A DNA stretch of 64,000 nucleotides from Anaeromonas frigoriresistens (GCF_016820655.1 NZ_WSFT01000053.1:372001-436000), one strand, 5' to 3'. Positions 35,058 through 44,280 are shown, counted from the stretch's first letter. Notes: generated from the sequence alone by a model not told the origin. Numbers and translations are program-made.

Positions 35058-35429
35058 TCTAAATAATTTTTTAATTTTGCTATCTACTAATAAACTATAT
35101 ATTAATAATGGCAATATAAGACTTAGTAATAAATCTAACAGTTTATCCATCCCTGAAACTCTAAGAGATAATACTCCCATAAATACAATAAAGACTATTG
35201 CACCTATATCTAATCCAATAGCAAGGAGTCTACCCCAATTTTTGAATCTCAATAATCCAATTCCTCCAGGAATTAATAAAAAACAATAGATTAATAAAAC
35301 CCAGCTTAAAATATCATTAAGGTTCGGAGTAAGTAAAAAAAAGAAAATAACCACACTTACTATAATCATAAAAACACCAAGTATCTTGATTTGGGTTTTA
35401 TCTCTCACACCAAAATTATTATTACTCAT
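35055..35429 (-). CDS. Small membrane protein, unknown
   Basis: A 124-residue protein with four predicted membrane helices (approximately residues 14-32, 38-56, 64-88 and 94-115). Cytosolic N-terminus MSNNNFGVRDKTQ and basic C-terminus KIKKLFR follow the positive-inside rule. No motif identifies it. The ATG at 35429 is favoured over one nine bases upstream by the AAAGGATG site. It lies alone between the MFS gene and the glycan cluster and faces away from the plus-strand glycosyltransferase. Confidence 0.75.
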   Translation of the reverse strand: MSNNNFGVRDKTQIKILGVFMIIVSVVIFFFLLTPNLNDILSWVLLIYCFLLIPGGIGLLRFKNWGRLLAIGLDIGAIVFIVFMGVLSLRVSGMDKLLDLLLSLILPLLIYSLLVDSKIKKLFR

Positions 35430-35609
35430 ATATATCATCCTTTCTAAAACCTATCTACCTTATTTAATTAATTCTACATAAAACCTCAGACTCCTTTATT
35501 TTATGAGAATTGTAACCGATATATAATTTAAATAATAATTATAAAGTATAGAGACGGTATGTTTTCATATTTTTCTAAAGTTAAACTTAAAGAAAGGTGA
35601 ATATTAATT

Positions 35610-36476
35610 ATGAAACTAGTTTATTTAATAAATACATATAAAAATGAAAATCAGTTGATTAGACTTATAAATGCATTAAAAAACGATTTAGTTATTATAT
35701 TTGTAAATATAGATAAGAAGTTCGAAACTAATTTTAATAAAGAAAAAATATTAAAATCTACTGATACTGATGTAAAATTTATAAAAAATAATATAGAAGT
35801 TTATTGGGGTGGTTTTACCGTAGTGAGATCTACATTTAATGCCTTAAAAGAAATTTACCATTCGAATACCAATTTTGACTATCTCACTTTATTAAGTGGT
35901 CAAGATTATCCTATTAAATCTAGCGAATATATATTAAAATATTTTTCTGTTAGTAATGATGTCCAATATATAGATTCTTTTAAAATACCTTCGCCATTAG
36001 AATGGTCTCATGAAAAAGGTGGTATTGAGAGATTAGAATACTATTATGACTTTGATAATAAAAATTTAGAATGGGATTATTATTTAAACTTAATGAAGAA
36101 TAATAATATCAAAAGAAAGCTCTTAGATAATACTAATTTTTATGGAGGGTCAGCTTGGTGGACATTAAGCTATGAATGTATAGAATATATTGTTAAATAT
36201 ATTGATAATAATTATAAATTTTTAAATTTCTTCAAGTATTCCAAACATCCTGATGAAATGATATTTAATACTATTGTAATGAACTCTCCCTTTAATAAAA
36301 ATGTAGTAAATATTAACCTTAGATATATCGAATGGATATTAGGCATATCTCATCCTAAGATTTTAACAATACAAGATATTGATAAATTACTAACCTCTGA
36401 TAAATTATTTGCAAGAAAATTTGATATCAGCGTAGACTCTCAGATATTAGATAAACTAGATGAACACATATTATAA
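35610..36476 (+). CDS. GT14-like glycosyltransferase (core-2/I-branching type)
   Basis: A 288-residue protein resembling beta-1,6-N-acetylglucosaminyltransferases of family GT14: KLVYLINTYKNENQLIRLIN, then TLLSGQDYPIKS, GGSAWWTLSYECIEYIVKYI and HPDEMIFNTIVMNS, in the family order. It has no membrane segment, so works on the cytosolic side. It is the only gene on the plus strand. Start at 35610 follows AAAGGTGA. It converges with a GT2 gene and shares a terminator with it. Sugar donor and acceptor are unknown; a role in cell-surface glycan branching is likely. Confidence 0.88.
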   Translation: MKLVYLINTYKNENQLIRLINALKNDLVIIFVNIDKKFETNFNKEKILKSTDTDVKFIKNNIEVYWGGFTVVRSTFNALKEIYHSNTNFDYLTLLSGQDYPIKSSEYILKYFSVSNDVQYIDSFKIPSPLEWSHEKGGIERLEYYYDFDNKNLEWDYYLNLMKNNNIKRKLLDNTNFYGGSAWWTLSYECIEYIVKYIDNNYKFLNFFKYSKHPDEMIFNTIVMNSPFNKNVVNINLRYIEWILGISHPKILTIQDIDKLLTSDKLFARKFDISVDSQILDKLDEHIL

Positions 36477-36480
36477 AAAG

Positions 36481-36510
36481 CAGGTATCTATAATTAATTA
36501 TAGATACCTG
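36481..36510. terminator. Bidirectional terminator shared by two convergent genes
   Basis: A 30-base perfect palindrome (CAGGTATCTATAATT and complement) immediately after the GT14-like stop codon. The stop codon and last codons of the minus-strand GT2 gene (36494 on) lie inside it. Serves both convergent genes. Confidence 0.92.
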
Positions 36511-37318
36511 TAAATTTAGTAAAATCATGAATAGTTTGAAATCCATCGCACCAACTCATCATTTTTGAATCAGATATTTTCCAAGTATGATTCTTTGGAT
36601 TTTTTCTGATGTATACATGATTGTATCTGTTGCTAGAATATATTTTTAATCCCCTTCTAACTACATCGTAACAAAACTCTAAATCTGCTCCTAAACTAAT
36701 ATCTTTAAACCTTACTTTATTTATTAGATTTTTGTGATAAAAAAATGTAGATCCATTTACAAAACCAGTATACTTATTCTCATGCTCTGGCGTTCTGATT
36801 CCTAATAATTTCTTTTCTTCAAAATATACATAATGAGCTGCTTTACCTAAGAGGTCTGTCTTGCAATGATGATAGGTGTGAATACAATCATTCAAATAAT
36901 TCGATGCATAGAAATCATCATCATCAAAATGTGCAATATAATTATATAATGAATTTTCTACACAAAAATTCAAACAAGATCCCCAACTTAAATCTTCGTC
37001 TAATTGATATACTCGTACATATGGGTATTCTCTAGCTTTTTTTTCAACTAAATTTATATCAATATCATTCTTATTTATTACTAATATTAATTCTTTAACA
37101 TTATGATTTTGTCTATTATAATTTTCAAAGATATTATCAAAATATTGATGTTTGTTAGTACATGTTATTACTGTTATTCCCTGTTCTTTAATAGGGAGAG
37201 AATCAAATTCTTCAGATATTTTAATTTTATTTGAAGATATAATTTCCTGTTTTGCTTTTACTTTCTTAAAGAATTTATCTAGTGATTTATTAACGGGAGA
37301 TTTTATTTCTTTATTCAT
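36494..37318 (-). CDS. GT2-family glycosyltransferase
   Basis: A 274-residue GT-A fold enzyme. QGITVITCTNKHQYFDNIF opens the nucleotide-sugar domain, SWGSCLNFCVENSLYNYIAH precedes the DXD-type metal motif HFDDDDFYASNYL, and ISLGADLEFCYDVVRRGLKI forms the acceptor region. The first 45 residues are lysine-rich and helical. Overlaps nothing; it starts right after the dehydrogenase stop (GGAGG present). Possibly transfers sugar onto surface polysaccharide or a protein. Confidence 0.87.
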   Translation of the reverse strand: MNKEIKSPVNKSLDKFFKKVKAKQEIISSNKIKISEEFDSLPIKEQGITVITCTNKHQYFDNIFENYNRQNHNVKELILVINKNDIDINLVEKKAREYPYVRVYQLDEDLSWGSCLNFCVENSLYNYIAHFDDDDFYASNYLNDCIHTYHHCKTDLLGKAAHYVYFEEKKLLGIRTPEHENKYTGFVNGSTFFYHKNLINKVRFKDISLGADLEFCYDVVRRGLKIYSSNRYNHVYIRKNPKNHTWKISDSKMMSWCDGFQTIHDFTKFTGIYN

Positions 37319-38221
37319 TCACTTCACCTCCCTCTTATAAAATTGTGATTTCCTTCTAGAATCTAATATCTCAGATATTTTCAGACTAGAAACTATATTA
37401 GAATTTTTTTTATTTTTTAGACATTTCCAAAAATCTTCTAACATTAACTCTATATTATTATTTTCATCGAATTCAAAACTTTTTTTACATAATACTATAG
37501 GTCTCTCTTTTTCTATTTTAAAATATTTCAAAGTCTCAGATTTTAAAGGTGTATATTCTACATAAAAATCATTACCGTATATTTTGATATATCTTTCTTT
37601 TATAGGTGAATATAATGAATTTATTATCCTTCCTTGAAAGTCATCATTATAAAATAGAATTTCTCCCATTCTTACAAAATCATTTTTCATAATATCATTA
37701 AAGTTAAATTCAAAATTATCTAATCCAAATAAATAATCTAATATAGATAGCTGATGACAACTTAAGGTATAATATATATCCTCTTGATAATATTTACCTA
37801 ATTGACTCATATTCATTTCGATATAGTTTATTTTTTTACCATCTATTATTTCCTTAATCTTGTTTATGGAAGGAGAAAATGTATATACATAATCAGTCTG
37901 TATTATTAAGTTTTTTTCTTTTGATATTTTAGCTAATTCTTTTGTTTCTTTAAAACTTAAAGTTAAAGGCTTTTCACAAAATATATTTTTATCCTTTAAA
38001 AGTCCTTTCTTCCCGAGTTCATAATGGGTTTTAGTGGGGGATGCTATGAATATTGTTTGGATATCTGTATTATCAAACAAGTCATTTATATCATTAGTAA
38101 ATAATCCATTCCTTTCTGTTGAAGGGCAATAAATGCTAATCAAATCAAACTTCTTATCTTTTTGAATATATTCAGATAAAATTCTTCCCCAATATCCATA
38201 ACCAACTAATCCCACCTTCAT
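37319..38221 (-). CDS. Gfo/Idh/MocA family oxidoreductase
   Basis: A 300-residue NAD(P)-dependent sugar or cyclitol dehydrogenase. The Rossmann motif is MKVGLVGYGYWGRILSEYI at the N-terminus; IFIASPTKTHYELGKKGLL and the catalytic-type FCEKPLTLS follow, as in the family. The C-terminal dimer domain lacks the common HxxD-type end and is short (300 versus about 340). Placed between an FAD enzyme and GT2 on one message, so likely makes an unusual sugar donor or modifies a glycan; a UDP-sugar 3-dehydrogenase-like role is one option. Confidence 0.87.
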   Translation of the reverse strand: MKVGLVGYGYWGRILSEYIQKDKKFDLISIYCPSTERNGLFTNDINDLFDNTDIQTIFIASPTKTHYELGKKGLLKDKNIFCEKPLTLSFKETKELAKISKEKNLIIQTDYVYTFSPSINKIKEIIDGKKINYIEMNMSQLGKYYQEDIYYTLSCHQLSILDYLFGLDNFEFNFNDIMKNDFVRMGEILFYNDDFQGRIINSLYSPIKERYIKIYGNDFYVEYTPLKSETLKYFKIEKERPIVLCKKSFEFDENNNIELMLEDFWKCLKNKKNSNIVSSLKISEILDSRRKSQFYKREVK

Positions 38222-38224
38222 ATC

Positions 38225-39361
38225 TTAAACCTCCTTGATTTTACTGATAAGTTCTAATCCTATATCCATAATTGTATTTACTTTCCCAGCAAATATCACA
38301 TAATATCCTTTAGCTTCTGGATACTCAAATATAACACTAGGTCTTTCATCAGTGTCATCTACATCACTCAATATTGTTTTAACAGTAAACATTGAATCTA
38401 TAACATTTGCATATTTCATAAAAGGAATATAATCAATAGCAAAATTTTTCATACCCTCATAACCACTTTGAAGCCTATAGGGACAATCAATACAAATCTC
38501 TATATTGTCTGGTCTACATTCATTTTCCTTCTTATTACAAGAAAATAGCGGCAAACCATTACATGATCTTTCGTGGGGTGTTCTTCTTACATTAGTAATA
38601 CTATGAAAACCAGTCAATCCAAAAGGCATAACTGAAGTAAAGTCCCCATCCATTATTGTTATACCATAATTTTTATAAGGATGTGGTAATTCAATTAAGC
38701 AAACTTCACACATTTCAAATTCTAAAGGTAGTTTAGATAGACCAAATTTTTCATTTAAACCATTTATATTGGAATATGCAATGTTTAGTACAATATCATA
38801 TTCTCTTTCTAAGATATCTCCATTGTATAATACTTTTAATTTTTTATTTTCATCCTTAACTTCTCCAGATAATACTTTATGCCCAAGATAGATATAACCT
38901 CTTCGATCTATTACATCCTGTCTTAATTTATCTACAATTTTTTTCCAATCAAAAGAATATTCAATGGCCTCAATAGTTAAATCTATTAATTCTGAATTAA
39001 TAATATCACTATTCAAATTAACTATTTTAGAAGGTATATTTAGTCTTTCTAAAAAATTTAAATATTCCACACTACTAACTTTTGAACCTTCTTTAGCAAT
39101 TGCATAATATTGCTTAAAATTTTCATTTATTGCATCTTTAAATTCTAATCTGAATTTATTAAATCCTTCAATACATTGTTTTGCAGTTTTATCTGATCTA
39201 GGATAATGATATCCATTATGCAACCTAGCTTGATTTACTTTTGTTGCACATTGTCCTAATTCTGCACCTTGTTCATATACATCTACCCTATGGCCATCAT
39301 CAAGTAGCACTTTGGCACAATATAACCCAAATACTCCTCCACCTATTATTCCTACTTTCAC
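38225..39361 (-). CDS. FAD-dependent oxidoreductase with cysteine cluster
   Basis: A 378-residue DAO-like flavoprotein. It has the FAD-binding GIIGGGVFGLYCAKVLLDDG and the QARLHNGYHYPRS segment. Unusual is a cysteine group at C267, C275, C282, C290 and C293 (spacings x7, x6, x7, x2), preceded by C218 and C221. These could bind zinc or an Fe-S cluster. The start is taken at the GTG at 39361, eight bases after an AAAGG site; a GTG nine bases upstream lies in that site. First gene of the minus-strand glycan group, whose promoter must lie in 39362-39420. No specific product known. Confidence 0.82.
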   Translation of the reverse strand: MKVGIIGGGVFGLYCAKVLLDDGHRVDVYEQGAELGQCATKVNQARLHNGYHYPRSDKTAKQCIEGFNKFRLEFKDAINENFKQYYAIAKEGSKVSSVEYLNFLERLNIPSKIVNLNSDIINSELIDLTIEAIEYSFDWKKIVDKLRQDVIDRRGYIYLGHKVLSGEVKDENKKLKVLYNGDILEREYDIVLNIAYSNINGLNEKFGLSKLPLEFEMCEVCLIELPHPYKNYGITIMDGDFTSVMPFGLTGFHSITNVRRTPHERSCNGLPLFSCNKKENECRPDNIEICIDCPYRLQSGYEGMKNFAIDYIPFMKYANVIDSMFTVKTILSDVDDTDERPSVIFEYPEAKGYYVIFAGKVNTIMDIGLELISKIKEV

Positions 39362-39420
39362 CCAAATCACCTTTCCTCTTTTTTTCAGTACATAATATGA
39401 TGAAAGCTATAATTGGTGAA

Positions 39421-39451
39421 AAAAAGAGAATGCTTTAAGCATTCTCTTTTT
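39421..39451. terminator. Terminator after typA
   Basis: A 15-bp stem of AAAAAGAGAATGCTT with its complement and A/T runs at both ends. It lies 17 bases past the typA stop codon and insulates typA from the glycan cluster. Confidence 0.92.
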
Positions 39452-39467
39452 AAAATATTCTATATTA

Positions 39468-41291
39468 TTATTTTCTGTTAGCTCTTTTTCTTTCAGTTTT
39501 ATCTAAAATTTTCTTTCTTAATCTAATATTTTCAGGAGTAATTTCAACTAATTCATCATCCTCAATAAATTCTAAGGCTTCCTCTAAACTAAATATAATA
39601 GGAGGAACTAACCTTAGTGCTTCTTCTGACCCTGATGCACGCATACTTGTAAGATGTTTTTTCTTACAAACATTTAAATCTATATCTTGAGTTTTTGAAT
39701 TCATTCCAACTATCATTCCTTCATATACTTCCACTCCCGGATGGATAAATAGATTACCTCTATCTTGTACATGATACATACCATAAGTTACAGAAGTACC
39801 TTGTTCAGAAGAAACCAATGATCCCCTAGATCTTGTAGGTATATCTCCTTTAAAAGGCTCATATCCATCAAATATTGAATTCATTATTCCATTTCCTTTT
39901 GTATCTGTCATGAACTCAGATCTATATCCAATAAGTCCACGGGCAGGTATAGAGAATTCTAATCTAGTATATCCGCCTTCACTAGGCACCATATTTACCA
40001 TCTCGCCTTTTCTTGTTCCTAGTTTTTCAATTACAGATCCCATGAACTCTTCAGGAACATCTATAGTTACTCTTTCCATTGGTTCATATTTCTTATTTTC
40101 AACTGTTTTAAATAGAACTTTAGGTTTAGATACCATAAATTCATAACCTTGTCTTCTCATAGTTTCTATTAAAATAGATAAGTGTAGTTCTCCTCTACCG
40201 GATACTATAAATGAATCTGCAGATTCAGTCTCTTCAACTTTTAAACTTACATCAGTATGCAATTCTTTAAATAATCTTTCTCTAAGTTGTCTTGATGTTA
40301 CAAACTTTCCTTCTCTTCCTGCAAATGGTCCATTATTTACTGAGAAAACCATGGATATAGTAGGCTCAGATATTGTAACAAAGGATAGAGGCTCTGGATT
40401 ATCAATACTGCATATTGTATCACCTATACTGATATCTTCTACTCCAGCAATAGCTATGATACTTCCAGCTTTTGCTTCTTTTACTTCTACTCTACTTAAT
40501 CCTTCGAACTCATATAATTTAGTAATTCTGATTTTTTTATTTTTACTTTCTTCTTCTTTGTTAACTATTATTGCATCTTGATTAGTTTTTATATTACCTC
40601 TTTCAACTTTACCTATACCTATACGGCCTAGATATTCATTATAGTCAATAGTAGATATAAGAACTTGAAGATCTCCTTCTGCATCTACATCAGGAGCTGG
40701 AGTATGTTTGATTATACTTTCAAATAATGGTTCCATATTATCTTCCTGTTTACTCATATCTATAGAAGATGTACCTTCTTTTGCAGAAGTAAATACTACT
40801 GGGAATTCAATTTGTTCTTCACTAGCATCTAATTCAATAAACAAGTCTAACACTTCATCAATAACCTTTTCCGGTCTAGCTTCAGGTCTATCAATTTTGT
40901 TTATTGCAACAATTACTGGTAATTGTAGCTCTAGAGCTTTTTTTAAAACAAATTTAGTTTGAGGCATAGGTCCTTCAAAGGCATCCACCACTAGTATAAC
41001 ACCACTTACCATTTTAAGAACTCTTTCTACTTCTCCTCCAAAGTCAGCATGTCCTGGTGTATCAATTATATTTATCTTTGTATCCTTATAATTAATCGCT
41101 GTGTTTTTAGAAAGGATGGTTATTCCTCTTTCTCTTTCTAAATCATTAGAGTCCATCATTCTTTCTTTAACTGATTCATTAGTTCTAAATATTCCACTTT
41201 GCTTTAAAAGTTCATCAACTAATGTGGTTTTACCATGGTCTACATGGGCTATAATCGCTATATTTCTAATATCTTCTCTTTTAGTATTCAA
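39468..41291 (-). CDS. typA: Translational GTPase TypA/BipA
   Basis: A 607-residue ribosome-binding GTPase of the EF-G family, important for ribosome assembly and stress growth. Visible are the G1 motif [18 protein letters not shown], the switch [12 protein letters not shown]3 [16 protein letters not shown] and G4 [12 protein letters not shown]. The C-terminal TypA-specific block contains [40 protein letters not shown]. The start is a TTG at 41291 after an AGAAGGA site. Its terminator is at 39421-39451. A 200-base upstream gap holds the sspH terminator and a promoter region. Confidence 0.97.
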   Translation of the reverse strand: MNTKREDIRNIAIIAHVDHGKTTLVDELLKQSGIFRTNESVKERMMDSNDLERERGITILSKNTAINYKDTKINIIDTPGHADFGGEVERVLKMVSGVILVVDAFEGPMPQTKFVLKKALELQLPVIVAINKIDRPEARPEKVIDEVLDLFIELDASEEQIEFPVVFTSAKEGTSSIDMSKQEDNMEPLFESIIKHTPAPDVDAEGDLQVLISTIDYNEYLGRIGIGKVERGNIKTNQDAIIVNKEEESKNKKIRITKLYEFEGLSRVEVKEAKAGSIIAIAGVEDISIGDTICSIDNPEPLSFVTISEPTISMVFSVNNGPFAGREGKFVTSRQLRERLFKELHTDVSLKVEETESADSFIVSGRGELHLSILIETMRRQGYEFMVSKPKVLFKTVENKKYEPMERVTIDVPEEFMGSVIEKLGTRKGEMVNMVPSEGGYTRLEFSIPARGLIGYRSEFMTDTKGNGIMNSIFDGYEPFKGDIPTRSRGSLVSSEQGTSVTYGMYHVQDRGNLFIHPGVEVYEGMIVGMNSKTQDIDLNVCKKKHLTSMRASGSEEALRLVPPIIFSLEEALEFIEDDELVEITPENIRLRKKILDKTERKRANRK

Positions 41292-41440
41292 TAAATTTCC
41301 TTCTCTCTATAAATTTTCATCGTTTTTTGTTCAACTGTATTATAATATCATATAATGGTTGATTAATCCAATATATGTGTTTTTCTTATTAATATATAGA
41401 TTGATTATCATTTATGATAAGATTACTTATGATTACATAT

Positions 41441-41484
41441 ATAAAAAAATTATGGCAAAAAATCAAACACCATAATTTTTTTAT
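41441..41484 (-). terminator. Terminator after sspH
   Basis: A 15-bp stem ATAAAAAAATTATGG with complementary arm, 14-base loop, followed by T-rich sequence on the minus strand. It starts 15 bases past the sspH stop codon. Confidence 0.9.
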
Positions 41485-41498
41485 ATCTTGATTCTTAA

Positions 41499-41693
41499 TT
41501 ACATTTCTAATTTAAAGTCACTTTCCTTTAGGTCCTTTGATGGAACTTGCATAATTTTATTATTAATCATGTCTTCTACTTGTACTAAATCTTCCTTATC
41601 CATGACTTTTTGTAACCAAACTGGAAAATTGTTATATAACACTTCTACATCCTGTGGTGAATGAATTATTTCTTTTGCTCTTTTCTTATCCAA
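41499..41693 (-). CDS. sspH: H-type small acid-soluble spore protein
   Basis: A 64-residue protein matching the SspH family: LDKKRAKEIIHSPQDVEVLY, then PVWLQKV and the C-terminal KIMQVPSKDLKES. SspH proteins are packed in the forespore and are produced under sigma-G. The start is a TTG at 41693 that gives a normal N-terminus (DKKRAKEI) and follows GGAGGTG by six bases; an ATG at 41708 lies inside that ribosome site and would add five residues. The neighbour sigK supports a sporulation role. No clear sigma-G promoter could be placed. Confidence 0.88.
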   Translation of the reverse strand: MDKKRAKEIIHSPQDVEVLYNNFPVWLQKVMDKEDLVQVEDMINNKIMQVPSKDLKESDFKLEM

Positions 41694-41767
41694 ATAATAC
41701 ACCTCCATAATACTTATTGTGTTTTATACTATTAAAAAATATTCTTATTCTATCTTAGTTTTATAAA

Positions 41768-41803
41768 AAAATAAATTCTTGCCTACTTGCAAGAATTTAT
41801 TTT
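41768..41803 (-). terminator. Terminator overlapping sigK 3' end
   Basis: A 15-bp stem AAAATAAATTCTTGC with complement (41768-41782 with 41789-41803) and T-run on the minus strand. The sigK stop codon (41797-41799) is inside the upstream arm. Confidence 0.92.
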
Positions 41804-42501
41804 CCCATCTCCATAGCTTTATTTAATTTAGTTACTGCTCTTTTCTCTATTCTTGAAACATAAGATCTTGATATACCTAATGTTTTTGCTATTTCTCTTT
41901 GAGTTTTACTACCACATTGTAATAAACCATATCTAAGTTCTATTATTTTCTTTTCTCTTCCTTTTAATACTAAATTTATTTTCTCATATAGTTTTTTTAC
42001 TTGTATTTTAAGATGTACTTCATCAATAACATCATCTGGATTTGTTCCAAGTATATCTAATAATGATATTTCGTTACCTTCTTTATCTACTCCTATTGGA
42101 TCCTGTAGATAAACTTCTGACTTTGTTTTCTTATCTGATCTTATACACATTAGTATTTCATTATCAATACATCTAGCAGCATAAGTAGCTAATCTAGTTC
42201 CTTTTGTTCTGTCAAAAGTTGATATAGCTTTTATTAATCCTATTGTACCAATTGATATTAGATCATCTACTTCTCTCCCTGTATTATGATATTTCTTCAC
42301 TATATGTGCTACTAGGCGTAAATTACGCTCTATCAAGATGTTTTTTGCTTCTTCATCTCCTTGTTCATAAAGTATTAAATACTTTCTCTCTTCATCTTTA
42401 TTTAAAGGTTGAGGAAAAGAGTTATTATTGGAAATATACCCTAAAAATATAGAAACTGGTTTGATTAAATTAAAAATTGAGAATAGAAGTGAAGCCAACA
42501 T
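41797..42501 (-). CDS. sigK: Sporulation sigma factor sigma-K, with pro-sequence
   Basis: A 234-residue mother-cell late sigma factor. Hydrophobic N-terminus (residues 1-20, [18 protein letters not shown]) is a pro-sequence, with [12 protein letters not shown] as the mature start, closely like B. subtilis pro-sigma-K. Regions 2 and 4 follow: [35 protein letters not shown] and [18 protein letters not shown]. The gene is intact, so there is no skin-type insertion. Start ATG 42501 follows GGAGGTG with a long 9-11 base spacer. Upstream has a likely sigma-E/sigma-K promoter. Confidence 0.95.
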   Translation of the reverse strand: MLASLLFSIFNLIKPVSIFLGYISNNNSFPQPLNKDEERKYLILYEQGDEEAKNILIERNLRLVAHIVKKYHNTGREVDDLISIGTIGLIKAISTFDRTKGTRLATYAARCIDNEILMCIRSDKKTKSEVYLQDPIGVDKEGNEISLLDILGTNPDDVIDEVHLKIQVKKLYEKINLVLKGREKKIIELRYGLLQCGSKTQREIAKTLGISRSYVSRIEKRAVTKLNKAMEMGK

Positions 42502-42536
42502 TAAAACGCACACCTCCAATATATTAAGCCACATTA

Positions 42537-42565
42537 TAGGTTATGCTTATATATATGTAAGTGTG
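42537..42565 (-). promoter_or_regulatory. Candidate sigma-K/sigma-E promoter of sigK
   Basis: Minus strand: -35-like CACA (42565-42562), 16-base spacer, -10 CATAACCTA (42545-42537), a perfect match to the CATAnnnTA type of sigma-K and partly compatible with sigma-E. It predicts a start about 30 bases before the sigK ATG and would allow autoregulation. No SpoIIID site assigned. Confidence 0.5.
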
Positions 42566-42579
42566 CAAGTCTCATTAAT

Positions 42580-44220
42580 TTATTTGTTTTTTATTTGATT
42601 TATTTTTTGAATTATCTCATTAAATACAACTGCTGCTGTATTAGAACTAGTCTCATTTCTAGCTATATTTTCTACAACTATAGTTATAGCATATTTAGAA
42701 TTATCTGAAGGAGAATATCCTGTGAATAAACCATTACTATTTCCTTTAGACTTTTCTGACGTTCCTGTCTTACCTGCAGCTCCTCCATATTCCTCTAGTT
42801 TGATTTTTAAACTACCTGTACCTTCCTTTACAACTGATTCCATATATTCTTTTATAACATTGGTGTAACTACTATCTATTACCCATTGGTCTTCTTTCTT
42901 AGTAAATCTCTGGGATTCTTTTCCTGTATTCGTTGCATAGCCCTTTATTATTGATATATCTTTCTTAATACCATCATTAGCTATTATCATTGTCAAATTA
43001 TTAATTTGAATAGGAGTCAATCTAACATATGCCTGACCCATTGCGAGATTACCTATCCCAGGGCCTTTTACGTTATCTATTGGAGCAAACTTACCTTTTA
43101 TTTCACCAGCTAAACCTATATCTACCTTTTCATCTAAACCCATTTTTTTTGCAGTTTCAATGATTTTTTCTCCTCCGATTTTCTGAGCTAATTGAATAAA
43201 TATGGTATTACAAGAATAAGAATAGGCTTCTTTGATTGTAAGCTCACCATGGACCTTCTCATTATAACAACTATAAGGTTTTATTCCTCCAATATCTATA
43301 CTACCTTCACATAAGAACTTCTCATCTAAATCAATATTATTTTCTAATGCACTTAAAAGAACTATTGTCTTAAATATAGAAGCAGGATCATAATGGAATT
43401 TTATTGCTTTATTTATTTGAGAATTATCATTTGATTTATTGCTACTTCCTATATCATTTAAATTGAAATCCGGTTGACTAGTTAGAGCTAATATTTCTCC
43501 AGTTTCTACTTCTGTAACAATCACTACTCCTTCATATCCTCTTGATTCCATTGTTTCTTCAACTATTTTTTGTATATCATAATCTATAGTTAATTGAATA
43601 GAATTTCTAATAGTTGATTTGTTTTCACTAACATTTAGATAATCTTCCTTATCATATAGGAGTCTATTTCTTCCATCAAAAGTTAGTAGTACTTTACTCT
43701 TATTCCCTTTTGATAAAGTTTCATTATACATTTTCCTTATTCCTATACCTTCTCCATTTTGATTTATATATCCTATTACATGAGCTAAAATATTTTCATC
43801 ATTATATTCTTCGCTCTCTTCTAATATAAAAGTATTTTCAAGATCTTCATTATTAAAATCTTCACTTATAGGAATTTTAATAACCTTAGTGTATTCATCA
43901 TTTATGTATTTATTAAGTTCTTTTTCAGAATAGTTTAATCTCTTTAATAATTCTTCATAATATTCCATATCATTCATCAGATTAGATTTAGGTACATATA
44001 AATATTTTTGAGTTACCTTATTCGTTAATGGCACCATATTCCTATCATATATGGTCCCAACAGAAGAATTTGTTATAGGATAATACCATTGATTTTGTAC
44101 TTTTTCTTTATATTTGGGACCTAGCATTAACTGTATCCAAGATATTCTTAGAATTAACACACAAAATAATACTAATGAAAATTTATATAATAGTTTTAGT
44201 CTTTTATTCAATAAGGACAT
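42580..44220 (-). CDS. pbpI: Class B penicillin-binding transpeptidase (PbpI-like)
   Basis: A 546-residue membrane-anchored D,D-transpeptidase. One N-terminal membrane helix (residues 12-31) precedes a short dimerisation region (DRNMVPLTNK, residues 59-68) and a transpeptidase domain with SIFK (residues 281-284), SCN (336-338) and KTGTSEK near residue 490: the three class B motifs. Small for FtsI (which have PASTA) or PBP2. In B. subtilis the syntenic gene after udk-greA-yrrS is yrrR/pbpI, a sporulation-linked PBP. Start ATG 44220 follows GGAGG, which is inside a 17-bp hairpin; longer frames extend into the hairpin. Confidence 0.87.
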   Translation of the reverse strand: MSLLNKRLKLLYKFSLVLFCVLILRISWIQLMLGPKYKEKVQNQWYYPITNSSVGTIYDRNMVPLTNKVTQKYLYVPKSNLMNDMEYYEELLKRLNYSEKELNKYINDEYTKVIKIPISEDFNNEDLENTFILEESEEYNDENILAHVIGYINQNGEGIGIRKMYNETLSKGNKSKVLLTFDGRNRLLYDKEDYLNVSENKSTIRNSIQLTIDYDIQKIVEETMESRGYEGVVIVTEVETGEILALTSQPDFNLNDIGSSNKSNDNSQINKAIKFHYDPASIFKTIVLLSALENNIDLDEKFLCEGSIDIGGIKPYSCYNEKVHGELTIKEAYSYSCNTIFIQLAQKIGGEKIIETAKKMGLDEKVDIGLAGEIKGKFAPIDNVKGPGIGNLAMGQAYVRLTPIQINNLTMIIANDGIKKDISIIKGYATNTGKESQRFTKKEDQWVIDSSYTNVIKEYMESVVKEGTGSLKIKLEEYGGAAGKTGTSEKSKGNSNGLFTGYSPSDNSKYAITIVVENIARNETSSNTAAVVFNEIIQKINQIKNK

Positions 44221-44225
44221 AAAGA

Positions 44226-44274
44226 TACCTCCGAGATGTTTTAATATAAGTATTTCCAAAACATCCCGAAGGTA
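44226..44274 (-). promoter_or_regulatory. 17-bp hairpin masking the PBP ribosome site
   Basis: Minus-strand arms 44274-44258 (TACCTTCGGGATGTTTT) and 44242-44226 pair over 17 positions with two G-U pairs and a 15-base loop. The 3' arm contains the GGAGG (44232-44228) seven bases before the PBP ATG at 44220. No U-run follows, so it looks like a translation-level control or read-through attenuator rather than a true terminator after udk. Confidence 0.75.
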
Positions 44275-44280
44275 TAATAG

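Noticed and set aside
41405-41420. 7-2-7 inverted repeat TTATCAT-TT-ATGATAA upstream of typA, reminiscent of a Fur box
   Set aside because: The half-sites are inverted relative to the TGATAAT/ATTATCA arrangement, and AT-rich dyads are common here; no link with iron control of typA.
41797-42501. Skin-type element splitting sigK
   Set aside because: The sigK frame is continuous over all conserved regions, with no recombination scar or foreign genes.
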